This document shows positions 36,633-46,600 of a stretch of 64,000 nucleotides of DNA, one piece after another (the first letter of the stretch is position 1; every line of letters starts with the position of its first letter). Position numbers and translations under genes: made by a program. The notes beneath the pieces were generated by a model that did not search any database, had not been told where the DNA came from, and saw nothing but the letters and a program-made list of their open reading frames with translations. The DNA is from DATKMP01 sp963790045 (GTDB taxonomy: Bacteria; Bacteroidota; Ignavibacteria; UBA10030), in the NCBI GenBank assembly GCA_963790045.1, contig CAWBMS010000008.1, positions 310,001-374,000 of the forward strand, given 5' to 3'.

Positions 36633-37715
36633 TCATAATCCAACAAGCTGGTTCAAAACTTTTGGAATATCTGTCAACGGCACCACGGTATCGGCAACAT
36701 CTTCATCGACAGCGGCTTTGGGCATGCCATACACCACACAAGATTCTTCATCCTGTGCCACAACGTACCCGTTTTTTTTCTTGATCAACTTTAATCCTTC
36801 AAGGCCGTCTTTTCCCATGCCGGTCATAATCAATCCAATCAACGGAGCATTCATTGCTTCCGCAGCCGACTTCATCATCACATCCGCAGATGGATGGTAT
36901 AATACATCTTTGGGTTCATCTACTATTTTTACACGCAACAAACCGACAGCGCGATCAAAGACCATGTGTTGTCCGCCTGGCGCCACAACCACTAACCCCG
37001 GTGCAACGATATCGCCATCTTCCGCTTCCTTTACATGCAATGCGCTTAATCCATCCAACCGTGCTGCCATCGACTGTGTGAAGTGCGGCGGCATGTGCTG
37101 AACAATTGCGATGCCCAACGGAAAATTTCCAGGAATTTTCGGTATGATTTGCAATAGCGCCATCGGACCGCCCGTTGAAATTCCAAGAACAACAGCACGA
37201 TAATCACGTTTTTCGATTTTGCCGACCGGCCTTTTAATAATCGATGGAGCAGATGGCGACGTGAGATGAGATGTTGAACTGCGTATGCGTTGCAAACGAA
37301 AACTTAACGAACGGCTTTGAACAATTTCTCGAACCTTCGTTACCAATTCTTGTTTAATTTTTATAATGTCCAATGAGACATAGGATAATTCTTTCGGAAT
37401 AAAATCAACCGCGCCGAGTGCAAGCGCATCCAAGGTTGCCTGTGCGCCTTCTGTGGTCAGCGAACTCACCATCAACACCGGCAGCGGCATTTCTTTCATG
37501 ATGATGCCGAGCGCTGTCAATCCATCCATCACAGGCATTTCAATATCCATCGTCACAAGGTCAGGATGAAATTCACGGATTTTTTCTACTCCTTCCTTTC
37601 CATCTCGCGCTGTGGCAATCACTTTGATATTGGGATCGGATTCCAACATCATCGAAAGTGATTTACGCATAAATGCGGAATCATCTACAACAAGAACATT
37701 AATTGGTCTGCCCAT
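36633..37715 (-). CDS. cheB: Chemotaxis protein-glutamate methylesterase CheB
   Basis: CheB removes methyl groups from chemoreceptors. The intact 360-residue product has an N-terminal receiver (INVLVVDDSAFMRKSL, Asp-57 in LVTMDIEMPVMDG) and a C-terminal methylesterase domain with the catalytic Ser in VLGISTGGPMALLQIIPKIP, His in AIVQHMPPHFTQSMAARLD and Asp in IMTGMGKDGLEGL. It ends the cheA-cheB run and precedes a small CPCG protein. No receptor gene is in this window. Confidence 0.97.
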   Translation of the reverse strand: MGRPINVLVVDDSAFMRKSLSMMLESDPNIKVIATARDGKEGVEKIREFHPDLVTMDIEMPVMDGLTALGIIMKEMPLPVLMVSSLTTEGAQATLDALALGAVDFIPKELSYVSLDIIKIKQELVTKVREIVQSRSLSFRLQRIRSSTSHLTSPSAPSIIKRPVGKIEKRDYRAVVLGISTGGPMALLQIIPKIPGNFPLGIAIVQHMPPHFTQSMAARLDGLSALHVKEAEDGDIVAPGLVVVAPGGQHMVFDRAVGLLRVKIVDEPKDVLYHPSADVMMKSAAEAMNAPLIGLIMTGMGKDGLEGLKLIKKKNGYVVAQDEESCVVYGMPKAAVDEDVADTVVPLTDIPKVLNQLVGL

Positions 37716-37732
37716 TTTTTATTGCCTTTTCG

Positions 37733-39580
37733 TTATGCCGCCATGCGAGACATGCGCATCAATTCGCCGACATCCACGATCATAATCACACGCCCATCGC
37801 CTAAAATTGTGGAACCGGCTATGCCGCGTATCGTTCCAAGATATTCGCTAATAGATTTGATCACAACTTCTTTTTGTCCTAACAACGAATCCACCACAAC
37901 ACCCAACCGTTGCTCTGCCATTCCAACGATAACAATGTACGTCCACGCTGCATCCTTTTTATTTTGTGAAGTTCCTAAAACCGTTGAGAGCCGCGCAAGA
38001 GGCAGGACGGTATTCCGTAAGCGAATAACTTCCCGGCCGCCAACTTGTTCGATCTCGTCTTTGGAAATTCGTACAACTTCGATAACAGAATCCAACGGGA
38101 TGCTGAAAATTTCTTTATTCGATTCCACCAGCAACGCTTGAATAATGGCAAGCGTGAGCGGAAGTTTCACTCTGAATGTGCTGCCTTTTCCGACTTCGGA
38201 AATAATATCGATCGTGCCTTTGAGTTTTTGCACATTCGTTCTCACCACATCCATCCCAACACCACGACCCGAAACATTGGTCACAACTTTTGCTGTACTA
38301 AATCCGGGATGAAATATTAAATTGAAGGCATCCTGATCTGTCATTTCTGCGGCTGCGGCTTTGGTAATCAGCCCTTTTTCAATTGCTTTTTGTTTTAAGA
38401 TATTGGGGTCCATTCCTTTGCCGTCATCAGCAACCGAAATCACAATATGATTTCCTTCGTGCTCTGCTTTCACCACAACCTTACCTGTTGCGGACTTTCC
38501 TGCAGCAAGGCGTTCTTCCGGTGATTCAACACCATGGTCGGCGGCATTCCGCAGCATGTGGACAAGAGGATCATTCAACTCTTCGATCAGCGATTTATCA
38601 AGTTCTGTCTCTTCGCCAAGAATTTCAAGATCGATTTCCTTTTTCATGTCTTTCGATAATTCACGCACCAAGCGCGGCAGTTTATTGAACACTTTTCCAA
38701 TCGGCACCATTCGTATCTTCATCACTGCCATTTGTAATTCGGTCGTGATAAAATCGATATGAGAACTTGTTTCTGTCAGTTCACGCGAAGCGGGAATAGA
38801 ATCATACTCTTCGTTCAGTTGATGAGATATTTGCGCAAGGCGATTACGCCCAAGGACCAATTCGCCCGCAAGATTCATCAACACATCTAACCGTCCAACA
38901 TCTACACGAATTGTGGATTCCAAAGCCCCGACGTTACCGCTTGTCAGCTTTGATCCGCGGGTAGTTTGCGTTATTGGTTCTTGCGGTTGATGTTCCGCTT
39001 CGTTTTCTTTTTCACCTGTGACAGTGTCGCCTAACGTTTCAAGATTGACCATGGGCGCTTCTTGTATTGCAGCATCTATAAGCGCTTTGTCGGATACAGA
39101 GACCGGAGCATCTGCAGGTTTCGTTTCAACGACGACAGGCGTTGATGTCTGCGTCGTTGGATCGACGGAAGCACCAGCGAATGTACCTGCAGCGATCTGT
39201 TTGAGCTTTTCTACCACCGCATCGATCGGCACCGTGTTACCAGCGCCTGTTTCGATATCGCGTAAAATATCTTTTAATAAATCGTACGCTTCAAACATAA
39301 CGTCCATTTTGTCAGACGTGACCGATAATTCGCCTTTTCGTATTTTATTCAACACATCTTCAAATTTATGTGCAAGCTGCGTCATCCGGTCAAAGCCCAA
39401 AAAAGACGACGTTCCTTTAATCGTATGCACCGCACGAAAGATAACGTTATGAAGCTCTGCATTCTTCGAATCTTTTTCAAGCGTCATTAAGTCCTGACCC
39501 AACTTTTCGAGAATTTCATTGGATTCTACGATGAAACTCTCCATGATTTCTTTCATTTCATTATCTAAAGCATTTGCCAT
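37733..39580 (-). CDS. cheA: Chemotaxis histidine kinase CheA
   Basis: The intact 615-residue CheA has an HPt domain with phospho-accepting His-52 (VHTIKGTSSFLGFDRMTQLA), a linker (~110-205) without a clear P2 domain, dimerisation P3 (IRVDVGRLDVLMNLAGELVL, GRNRLAQ), the P4 kinase domain (LVHMLRNAADHGVESPEERL, DDGKGMD, FHPGFSTAKVVTNVSGRGVG) and a C-terminal CheW-like P5 domain (EIFSIPLDSVIEVVRISKDE, IVGMAEQRLGVVVDSLLGQK). It autophosphorylates and passes phosphate to CheY and CheB. It lies between the CheZ-like gene and cheB. Confidence 0.97.
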   Translation of the reverse strand: MANALDNEMKEIMESFIVESNEILEKLGQDLMTLEKDSKNAELHNVIFRAVHTIKGTSSFLGFDRMTQLAHKFEDVLNKIRKGELSVTSDKMDVMFEAYDLLKDILRDIETGAGNTVPIDAVVEKLKQIAAGTFAGASVDPTTQTSTPVVVETKPADAPVSVSDKALIDAAIQEAPMVNLETLGDTVTGEKENEAEHQPQEPITQTTRGSKLTSGNVGALESTIRVDVGRLDVLMNLAGELVLGRNRLAQISHQLNEEYDSIPASRELTETSSHIDFITTELQMAVMKIRMVPIGKVFNKLPRLVRELSKDMKKEIDLEILGEETELDKSLIEELNDPLVHMLRNAADHGVESPEERLAAGKSATGKVVVKAEHEGNHIVISVADDGKGMDPNILKQKAIEKGLITKAAAAEMTDQDAFNLIFHPGFSTAKVVTNVSGRGVGMDVVRTNVQKLKGTIDIISEVGKGSTFRVKLPLTLAIIQALLVESNKEIFSIPLDSVIEVVRISKDEIEQVGGREVIRLRNTVLPLARLSTVLGTSQNKKDAAWTYIVIVGMAEQRLGVVVDSLLGQKEVVIKSISEYLGTIRGIAGSTILGDGRVIMIVDVGELMRMSRMAA

Positions 39581-39634
39581 GATTTTACCATCCGATGAGT
39601 TTCTTTCAAAAATTTTTCTTTCACGTTTCAGTAC

Positions 39635-40340
39635 TTATTTATTTCTTTCTACTTCCTGCCACTGGCGGACTATCTCATCCGCAGAAAGTTGACGCTCGGG
39701 AGCTTTCGTATATTGAGCATTGATATTATACGTTTTCTTGAGCGTGGCTACTGTATCCACTTCATCATCCAACGCTCCGCTATCAAATCGCTGTAATGCT
39801 TGCCACAATTGCTGTTGAATAGAGTTTATAATATCCGCAACACCGACCAACTGCTGTGCCGTAATATCCTGCACCTGTAATGCAATAGCGATATTCATAT
39901 AATCGTTTTTCGTCGTTGTGAACAATGTCTCGGTTTCCTTGAGCAGCTCGTTCTGCCATGGAATCATTATAATATGCGAATACGGTATGAATCAATTCTT
40001 CGTATCGTTCTTTGGAAAGCGTTCCGTACGGCGTCGATGATAAGATGGAAAGCGAATCGTGTACATCTTTGCGCAGTTGAAAAATGGTCGACTTCACTTC
40101 TTGTAATCTTGCTTCTGCTTTTGTAAATCGATCCGTCATTTCTTCTACCAGATCTAATATTTCCACGGTTGCCGTTTCTGTCGCTTCACTTACCTTGGAA
40201 AGCTGGTCTGATGCTTTAGGAATGCGGCCGGCACTATCTTGAATAGAATTCCGAACATTTTCCAACAGCGGTATCGTATCGCGCAACAGTTGGAGAAGGT
40301 CTTTCATGACCTGCCCATCTTGATTCATTGACATCTCCAT
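39635..40340 (-). CDS. cheZ: CheZ-like CheY-P phosphatase, one frameshift
   Basis: A long helical protein (~234 residues after repair). The first part (LLRDTIPLLENVRNSIQDSA, TVEILDLVEEMTDRFTKAEA) resembles the CheZ four-helix bundle. After a one-base insertion near 39967-39977 the frame continues MNIAIALQVQDITAQQLVGV and ADIINSIQQQL, where QDITAQQ matches the CheZ catalytic DxxxQ motif. The C-terminal SADEIVRQWQEVERNK may be the CheY-binding tail. It sits between cheY and cheA. CheZ is best known from proteobacteria, so the family call outside them deserves checking. Confidence 0.75.
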
Positions 40341-40362
40341 AAATTCTCCTTCTCACAATCCT

Positions 40363-40749
40363 TCAAGCTTTGACTTCGACAGTTTTAAGTATCTGTTCAA
40401 TTTTTTCTTTCAATCCTTGCGGCGTAAATGGTTTAACGATATAATTATTGACTCGCGCTTTCATTGCTTCAATGACATCATCTTTATTCCCGCGCGTGGT
40501 TATCATTAAGATAGGAATGTTCTCATATTGAACATTGTTGCGCAGCCACCGTGAGAGTTCCAGTCCATTCATTTCCGGCATGTTCCAATCGGTGATGACA
40601 AACGTCGATCCTTCAGCCGTCAACTTTGTAATCGCTTCTTTTCCATCGCACGCTTCTACCACCTGTTCATAGCCGAGCGATTTGAGCGCGTTCACAACAA
40701 TTCTGCGCATCGTGAGCGAATCATCCACAACCAAAAACTTCATATCCAT
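40363..40749 (-). CDS. cheY: Chemotaxis response regulator CheY
   Basis: A single-domain receiver of 128 residues: acidic pair VVDDS, phosphoacceptor Asp-54 in FVITDWNMPEMNGLELSRWL, switch Thr in LMITTRGNKDDV and Lys in NNYIVKPFTPQGLKEKIEQI. The TDWNMPxMNGLEL and VKPFTPxxLxEKI segments are those of true flagellar CheY. An AGGAG site stands before the ATG. It lies next to the CheZ-like phosphatase and to a second receiver. Confidence 0.95.
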   Translation of the reverse strand: MDMKFLVVDDSLTMRRIVVNALKSLGYEQVVEACDGKEAITKLTAEGSTFVITDWNMPEMNGLELSRWLRNNVQYENIPILMITTRGNKDDVIEAMKARVNNYIVKPFTPQGLKEKIEQILKTVEVKA

Positions 40750-40772
40750 TTTTAGCTCCTAATGTTTCTCAT

Positions 40773-41150
40773 TCAATTTTCTGTCCAACTAATATACTTC
40801 GAGACTTCATATTGAATTTTTTCCAGACTAAATGGTTTTACAACATACGACATGACTCCGGATTTTGCACCTTCTTCCTTGCTTCCTTGGTCCGAAAGCG
40901 AGGTAAGAATGATCACCGGTAAATCCCGATAATCCGGATTCTCTCGCAAGGTTCGGATGAATTCGAATCCATCCATATTCGGCATATTCAAATCGGTAAT
41001 GATAAGATCAATTTTTTTCTGAGGCAGCTTCTCTAAAGCATCCATACCGTCACAAGCCGTTGTCACATCGAACCCTTGCATGCTCAACGAGACCGATACG
41101 AACTTCCGCACCGTCACTGAATCGTCCACAACCAAAATATTCCGGTTCAT
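40773..41150 (-). CDS. Second CheY-like receiver protein
   Basis: A 125-residue stand-alone receiver: ILVVDDSVTVRKFVSVSLSM, Asp-53 in LIITDLNMPNMDGFEFIRTL, Thr in VIILTSLSDQGSKEEGA and Lys in SYVVKPFSLEKIQYEVSKYI. It is intact and clearly distinct from the neighbouring CheY. The KEEGAKSGV segment resembles receivers of gliding or Frz-type chemosensory systems. It may be a phosphate sink or a second output. The start has AAGGAG upstream; it lies between cheR and cheY. Confidence 0.9.
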   Translation of the reverse strand: MNRNILVVDDSVTVRKFVSVSLSMQGFDVTTACDGMDALEKLPQKKIDLIITDLNMPNMDGFEFIRTLRENPDYRDLPVIILTSLSDQGSKEEGAKSGVMSYVVKPFSLEKIQYEVSKYISWTEN

Positions 41151-41156
41151 TGTCTA

Positions 41157-42054
41157 TCACTCCTTTTTGTAGGCAACTGTTTTAGGAAAGTTGATGAGTT
41201 TAAAAGCAGAAGAAATTCCATGCAGGGTTTCAGCGTATCCAATAAATAGAAATCCCCCGGAATTTAAACCATCATATAAATCTGAAACGACCTGAATTTT
41301 TGACTGTTGATCGAAATAAATCAGCACATTGCAACAAAAAATAATGTCGAAATTATTCATCAATCGCGTTTGGGTATGGTCATAGAGATTCATGTTCTCA
41401 AAACTGTACCAAGCTTCGCACTTGATTGTTGACGGTGAAGCGAGGGTTATCAACTACAAAATATTTGTCTAAATACTGTTTGGGCATGCTGCGAACAGAA
41501 TATTCCCGATAGACCCCTTGCCGTGCCATTTCGACGACGGAATGATTGATATTCTATCCGATAATCTCAATCTCAAGCCCCGGATATTTCGGTCTCAGCT
41601 TTTCCAGATAAATCATAGCCAGCGTGTGTGCTTCTTCGCCGGAAGAGCTGGCAGCGCTCCAGATACGCAGTTTGGTCCTTCCGTTGTTGGAAGTTTTTCG
41701 TTTCAGAATTTCCGGAACCAATGTTTTTTCAAATGCTTCAAATTGTGGCTCGTTGCGGAAAAAGAATGTTTCGTTGATCGTCACTGCATCATAGAAGTGA
41801 CGCATTTCCTCGTTCCGCCCGACATTAAAGCGGAGGAAATCAAAATATTTTTCAAAATCCGAAATTCCCAGAACTTGTAAGCGCTTGCCTAACCTTCCTT
41901 CCAAGAGATATTTTTTATTGTCCTGAAAATAAATACCCGTTTTTTGGTAAATAAATTCTCGCAGCAACTTAAACATACTCTCCGACAATTTGGGCCCTGA
42001 ATTTGTAACAATCGGCGGCGGTAAAATTATTTGTGGCAATGGCTGCATGTTCAT
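41157..42054 (-). CDS. cheR: Chemotaxis methyltransferase CheR, in-frame TAG and one frameshift
   Basis: CheR methylates chemoreceptors with S-adenosylmethionine. The N-terminal helical domain (FKLLREFIYQKTGIYFQDNK, LLEGRLGKRLQVLGI) and the SAM site (FYDAVTINETFFFRNEPQFE, LRIWSAASSSGEEAHTLAMI) are intact. A TAG at 41554-41556 then interrupts the frame where TDIN-type residues are expected (GGATAGAATATC); the same frame resumes as NINHSVVEMARQGVYREYSV. One extra T near 41398-41408 (GGTACAGTTTTG) shifts into ENMNLYDHTQTRLMNNFDII and FCCNVLIYFD. Repaired length is ~298 residues. Confidence 0.87.
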
Positions 42055-43504
42055 TCCTCGACCGAAGAAGCAAGAGATGGCTCGCCTGCATATCCCTTTG
42101 CTTCAAGCACGGAATGAACTAACTGGCGAACCATTTCATCATCATCGTTGATAAACCGAAGCAGAAATTCATCGGCACGATGTTCTACAACAGAGCCGAG
42201 AATCTCGATTACTTCCATTCTCAACCATGGATCCGGGTCTTCGGTAATACCGGTAAGAAATTCGATAGTGCTGTCTCCATCTAATCGGAATAACAATTCG
42301 ACGATCAATAATCGCTCTTCTTGATTTGCTTGATTCCAACGAGCACATAAGAGTGAACTTAATGCCGGAAGGACAGTGTCCTGGATATCAAATAATTCTT
42401 TTGGCAAATTGCTGTAATGGATTTTTAAAAAAACTTTTTTCAACAGGAGTAAAACATATTTTGAAAATTGAATTTGCCCGTTTCCGGCAAGATTCACACA
42501 AACATCGACAATGTTTTTTCGGTCAAGTGCGATTGGCATAATCACTTCATCGACTTCTTCTGCAGAACCCATTGCTTTCACTAATGCGACAGTAACATCA
42601 TCACCGTCCAATGTTGCAAGTACTTTGGCAACACTAATCCGAATAGAATGATCCTCCGCTGTAAGCGCATCAATCAAATCCTGCTTACAAGATGCCCAGT
42701 CTTTCACACATCCTTCATGACGGTCACTGATACTAATAACGCAATACAGTGCCATGCCACGTAATTTACCGTGAAAGGTATGGCAATGTTCTTGTAAAAT
42801 GGTCAACGATTTTTTCGTCCCCACCAGAGCAAGCGCTTCCACAATGGTATAAAGAAGCAACGGATTATTGATGGGTTGTGAGACAAGATCGCAGAAATTT
42901 TTTAATAAAAAATCAGCGGACTCGTCGCCGCCTATTTTCCCTAACGCTTCTGCAACCGCGGGTTTTGCGTTGTCGCGGCGATTATACGTTGAACAAAGCA
43001 CAGCAATACTGGAGACAGATCGAATATTTCCAAGAGCTTCTACGGTTGAGACCACGACATTGTCATCCGGATCTTCCAGTAGTTTTATTAAATGTGGAAC
43101 AGGCATCTGGTTACCAATAACACCAAAGATGTCAACTGCAAATTTTCGCACATCACGATCTTCATCATAAAGACAGGGCAAGAGTGGTTGCAGAGAAATG
43201 TCGCCCAATCGGATGAGGATATTGATGCGCTGTTCCTTGTCACAATATTTGTTTCTGTAATATATTCGACCACAGAGCGTGCTACTTGTTCCGTACCTAT
43301 CATGAGCAGCGACCGAGTGGCAGCATCGCGCACACCTTTGTTATCATCTTTCAATGCAGCTGCAAGCGCGGCAATAGCGGTATAGCTGTTCTTTTGGCAT
43401 ACTAGTTCTTCGGCAGCACGGCGACGAGTTCCCGGATCCTGACCTGTCAGCAACTGTTCAACCAGAGTTGTTACTGTCGCATCATGTTGTTTTTCTTTTT
43501 CCAT
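42051..43504 (-). CDS. HEAT-repeat protein of the chemotaxis operon, one frameshift
   Basis: About 484 residues after repair, composed of repeated ~31-residue HEAT/PBS-lyase-type helical hairpins (YTAIAALAAALKDDNKGVRD, LYDEDRDVRKFAVDIFGVIG, LEDPDDNVVVSTVEALGNIR, EDPDPWLRMEVIEILGSVVE, INDDDEMVRQLVHSVLEAKG). A base is missing near 43236-43243 (GTGACAAGG); restoring it joins TNIVT to KEQRINILIRLGDISLQPLL. The stop overlaps the cheR start (ATGA), so the two are co-translated. HEAT proteins are scaffolds; partners cannot be told from sequence. An ATG at 43504 is used. Confidence 0.8.
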
Positions 43505-43539
43505 CGCACACAACGATCTTTCTTTGATGAACTTATACT

Positions 43540-43555
43540 ACCAAGGAATATGCCA
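43540..43555 (-). promoter_or_regulatory. Possible sigma-54-like promoter upstream of the HEAT-repeat gene
   Basis: Minus-strand TGGCATATTCCTTGGT resembles the flgB promoter (TGGCACTTTCCTTGCA) with correct spacing, but the -12 element is TTGG rather than TTGC. It lies 36 bases upstream of the HEAT-gene start in a 157-base spacer. The replaced invariant C makes function doubtful. Confidence 0.35.
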
Positions 43556-43661
43556 GGGTTTTACACGATAGTTCCCATTTTTCAAATTCATTTTTCAATT
43601 TATATCGGACACAATGGCGATTATTCTTCAATTGCATATTTTTTTATCATTTCTCCGTAAA

Positions 43662-46600
43662 TCAGTCATAAAGGATAGCATCAAGGACCCAAAATAATTT
43701 TTCTGCGGTGTATGGTTTTGTCAAAAATGCTTGCACATTCGGAAGATGAATTTCGGGAGTGTTTTCATTATTCGTCAATCCGCTTACAGCAATAATTTTA
43801 ATCGATGAATTTATTTTCATCAATTGACTGATAAGAGAAGCACCATCCATAATCGGCATCATCATATCTGTGATAACCACTTTAATAGTTTGATTATTTT
43901 GTTCAAACTGTTGCAGCGCTTCTTTTCCATCTTGAGCAACGAGAACTTTGTACCCGACACTTTCCAAAACTTGCGTCGTGATGTCTCGTATAGGAATTTC
44001 ATCATCGACGACAAGGATAGTTGCTCCATTTCCTTGATGTGGAACCGCTGGGGTAAGCACTTGTTGCTCTTGGGTATCTGGCTGTGCTGCAGGCAAATAA
44101 ATTTTAAAATGCGTACCGTGTCCCACTTCACTATAAACGCTGATAAATCCTTTATGTCCCTTAATCAATGCTAAGACGGTGGAAAGCCCAAGTCCAGTTC
44201 CCTTGCCAATTTCTTTTGTCGTAAAGAACGGATCAAATATTTTATCCAGATACTCCGAAGGAATACCGATGCCTGTATCGATAATCGAAATAACCACGTA
44301 CGGTCCCACTTTTGCATCGTAATGCAATGCCGCTTGCCGTTCATCCAAGGTAATGTTTTCCGCGTGTAAGGTTAGTGTTCCCCCTTGGAGCATGGCATCA
44401 CGCGCATTGACACATAAATTCATGAATACTTGATGCAACTGGGTTGCATCGCCTAAAACCGGCCAAAGATCTTTGGGGATGCTTGCTTCAGTTTTTACTG
44501 AACGTGGGAATGTTTCATTGACGATCTCTTGCACTTCACGCAACAAATGTTTCGGCTGCACGAGAACGCGTTCACCTTCCACGCCGCGCGCAAACGATAA
44601 TACCTGCTTGACAATATCGGCTCCACGATTGGCTGTCGATTCTAATGTGGAAAGAATTTGCAACCCTTTTGGGTCCTGCATTTTCATCCGCAAAAGTTGC
44701 ACGGCCATCATAATGGGCGAGAGCACATTATTCAAATCGTGAGCAATGCCACTGGCTAATGTGCCGACAATTTCAAGCCGCTGCGAACGCCGTACTTGTG
44801 CCTCCAATTTTTTTCTATCGGTTGTATCTTCTTCCACCGCAAGAAAATTTGTGATTTCATTCCGGCTGTTTTTAACGGGTGAGATGTGAATAAATTCCCA
44901 GAACAGTTCTCCATTCTTTCGTACGTTTTGTAATTCTCCGCTCCATGCGCCGCCATGCGTAATAACGTCCCACAGATGCGCATATTCCTCTTTTGTTGTT
45001 TTTCCTGATTTGAGTATGCGCGGATTTTTTCCAATAACTTCTTTCTGTTCATAGCCGGTGGACTGACAAAATTTGGAATTCACATATTCAATAGTGCCAT
45101 TCACATCAGTAATGATAACGGAGACAGGGCTTTGCTCCACCGCTTCTGAAAGTTTGCGCAATTCAGACTCAATACGTTTTTGCTCCGTAATATCACGGGC
45201 GATGCCAACCAACGCTATCGGTTGCCCATTTTCTTCCTTTATCGATGAGGCAGATAGGTTGATAGGAATACGCGTTCCGTCTTTGCATACGTTCATGACT
45301 TCTCCCTGCCATCCTCCTTGAAGCGTTGCAGGTATAATTTTAGATTCATCCTTTGTCCATAACCGGCTGATGTTGGTTTTGTGTAGTTCTTCAAATGAGT
45401 ATCCATACATTTGACAAAACGCCTGATTGACAAACAGGATGTTATTATCTAAATCCGTTATAGAGATGGCATCATTAACACTTTTGATTGTGTGCGCAAA
45501 TATCTTTAATTGATCTTCTATTTTTTTCCGCTCGATAATTTCATGCCGCATTTCCTGATTGGCTTGTTCCAATTCCATGGTACGTTGCAACACGCGTGTC
45601 TCCAATTCCGAGTTGAGTTGTTTGATATGCGCTTCTACTAATTTCTGATCCGTAATGTCACGAATAATGCCGACAATAAACGACTGTCCTTGTTTATCAG
45701 TGTAGATTGTTTTTTTCGTAACAATCGTATGTGTTGTACCTTGGGCATCGGTAAAATACTCCTCATTCACATCTTCGTTCTTGGATTGCATTGCTTGCTC
45801 ATCGCGCTTCCAAAATACCTCTGCTTGTTCTTTTGGAAAAAAGTCAAAATCACTTTTTCCTAAAAGTTCACTTTCCTGATGGCCAAGGAATCGACAGAAT
45901 TCATCATTCACCCTTATCCACTGATGATCTTTGTTCTTGACAAAGACTGGATCGGCAAGAGAGTTAAGAATTTTATCGAGAAATTCTTTCGAGTTACGCA
46001 ATGCTTCATCGGCAAGTTTAATGCCTGTAATATCTCGCATAATGCCGTTCGTTCCGATAAACTCGTTACCATCAGTTATATGCGTTTGCATGCGCATCTC
46101 TATCCAGCGCATTTTTCCATCGGCTATGGTTAATAGAAATTCAAGCCTTTCTGCCTTTTCAACATCTATTTCGGATATCACATCGTTTTGCGGATCAGCA
46201 CCGGTTTTGCTCTGGCAAACTGTTCGCAACCATTGTTGTACTCGTGAGTGTTCTTGTGGAGAAACATACTCTAATATTTCTTTCCCCATGCAATCCCGCA
46301 ATGGAAAACCGGTTATCGCTGCCCATGCATCATTCAGAAATGTCCAGTGAAATTCTGCATCCGTTTGAAACACGACATCGTGCATATTCTCCACAAGCGA
46401 ACGATATTTATTCTCGCTCTCCCGCAACGCTTCTTCAATCCACACACGTTCACTAATTTCGATTTGCAACGCATGGTTGGCTTTGGCTAACTCTGCCGTG
46501 TGGTCACGTACTTTACGATCCAATTGCTCTTGATTTTTTTGCGAGCGCTGCTCTTGCGTGATACGATCCGTCATATCACGCGCAATTGCATGAAATCCGC

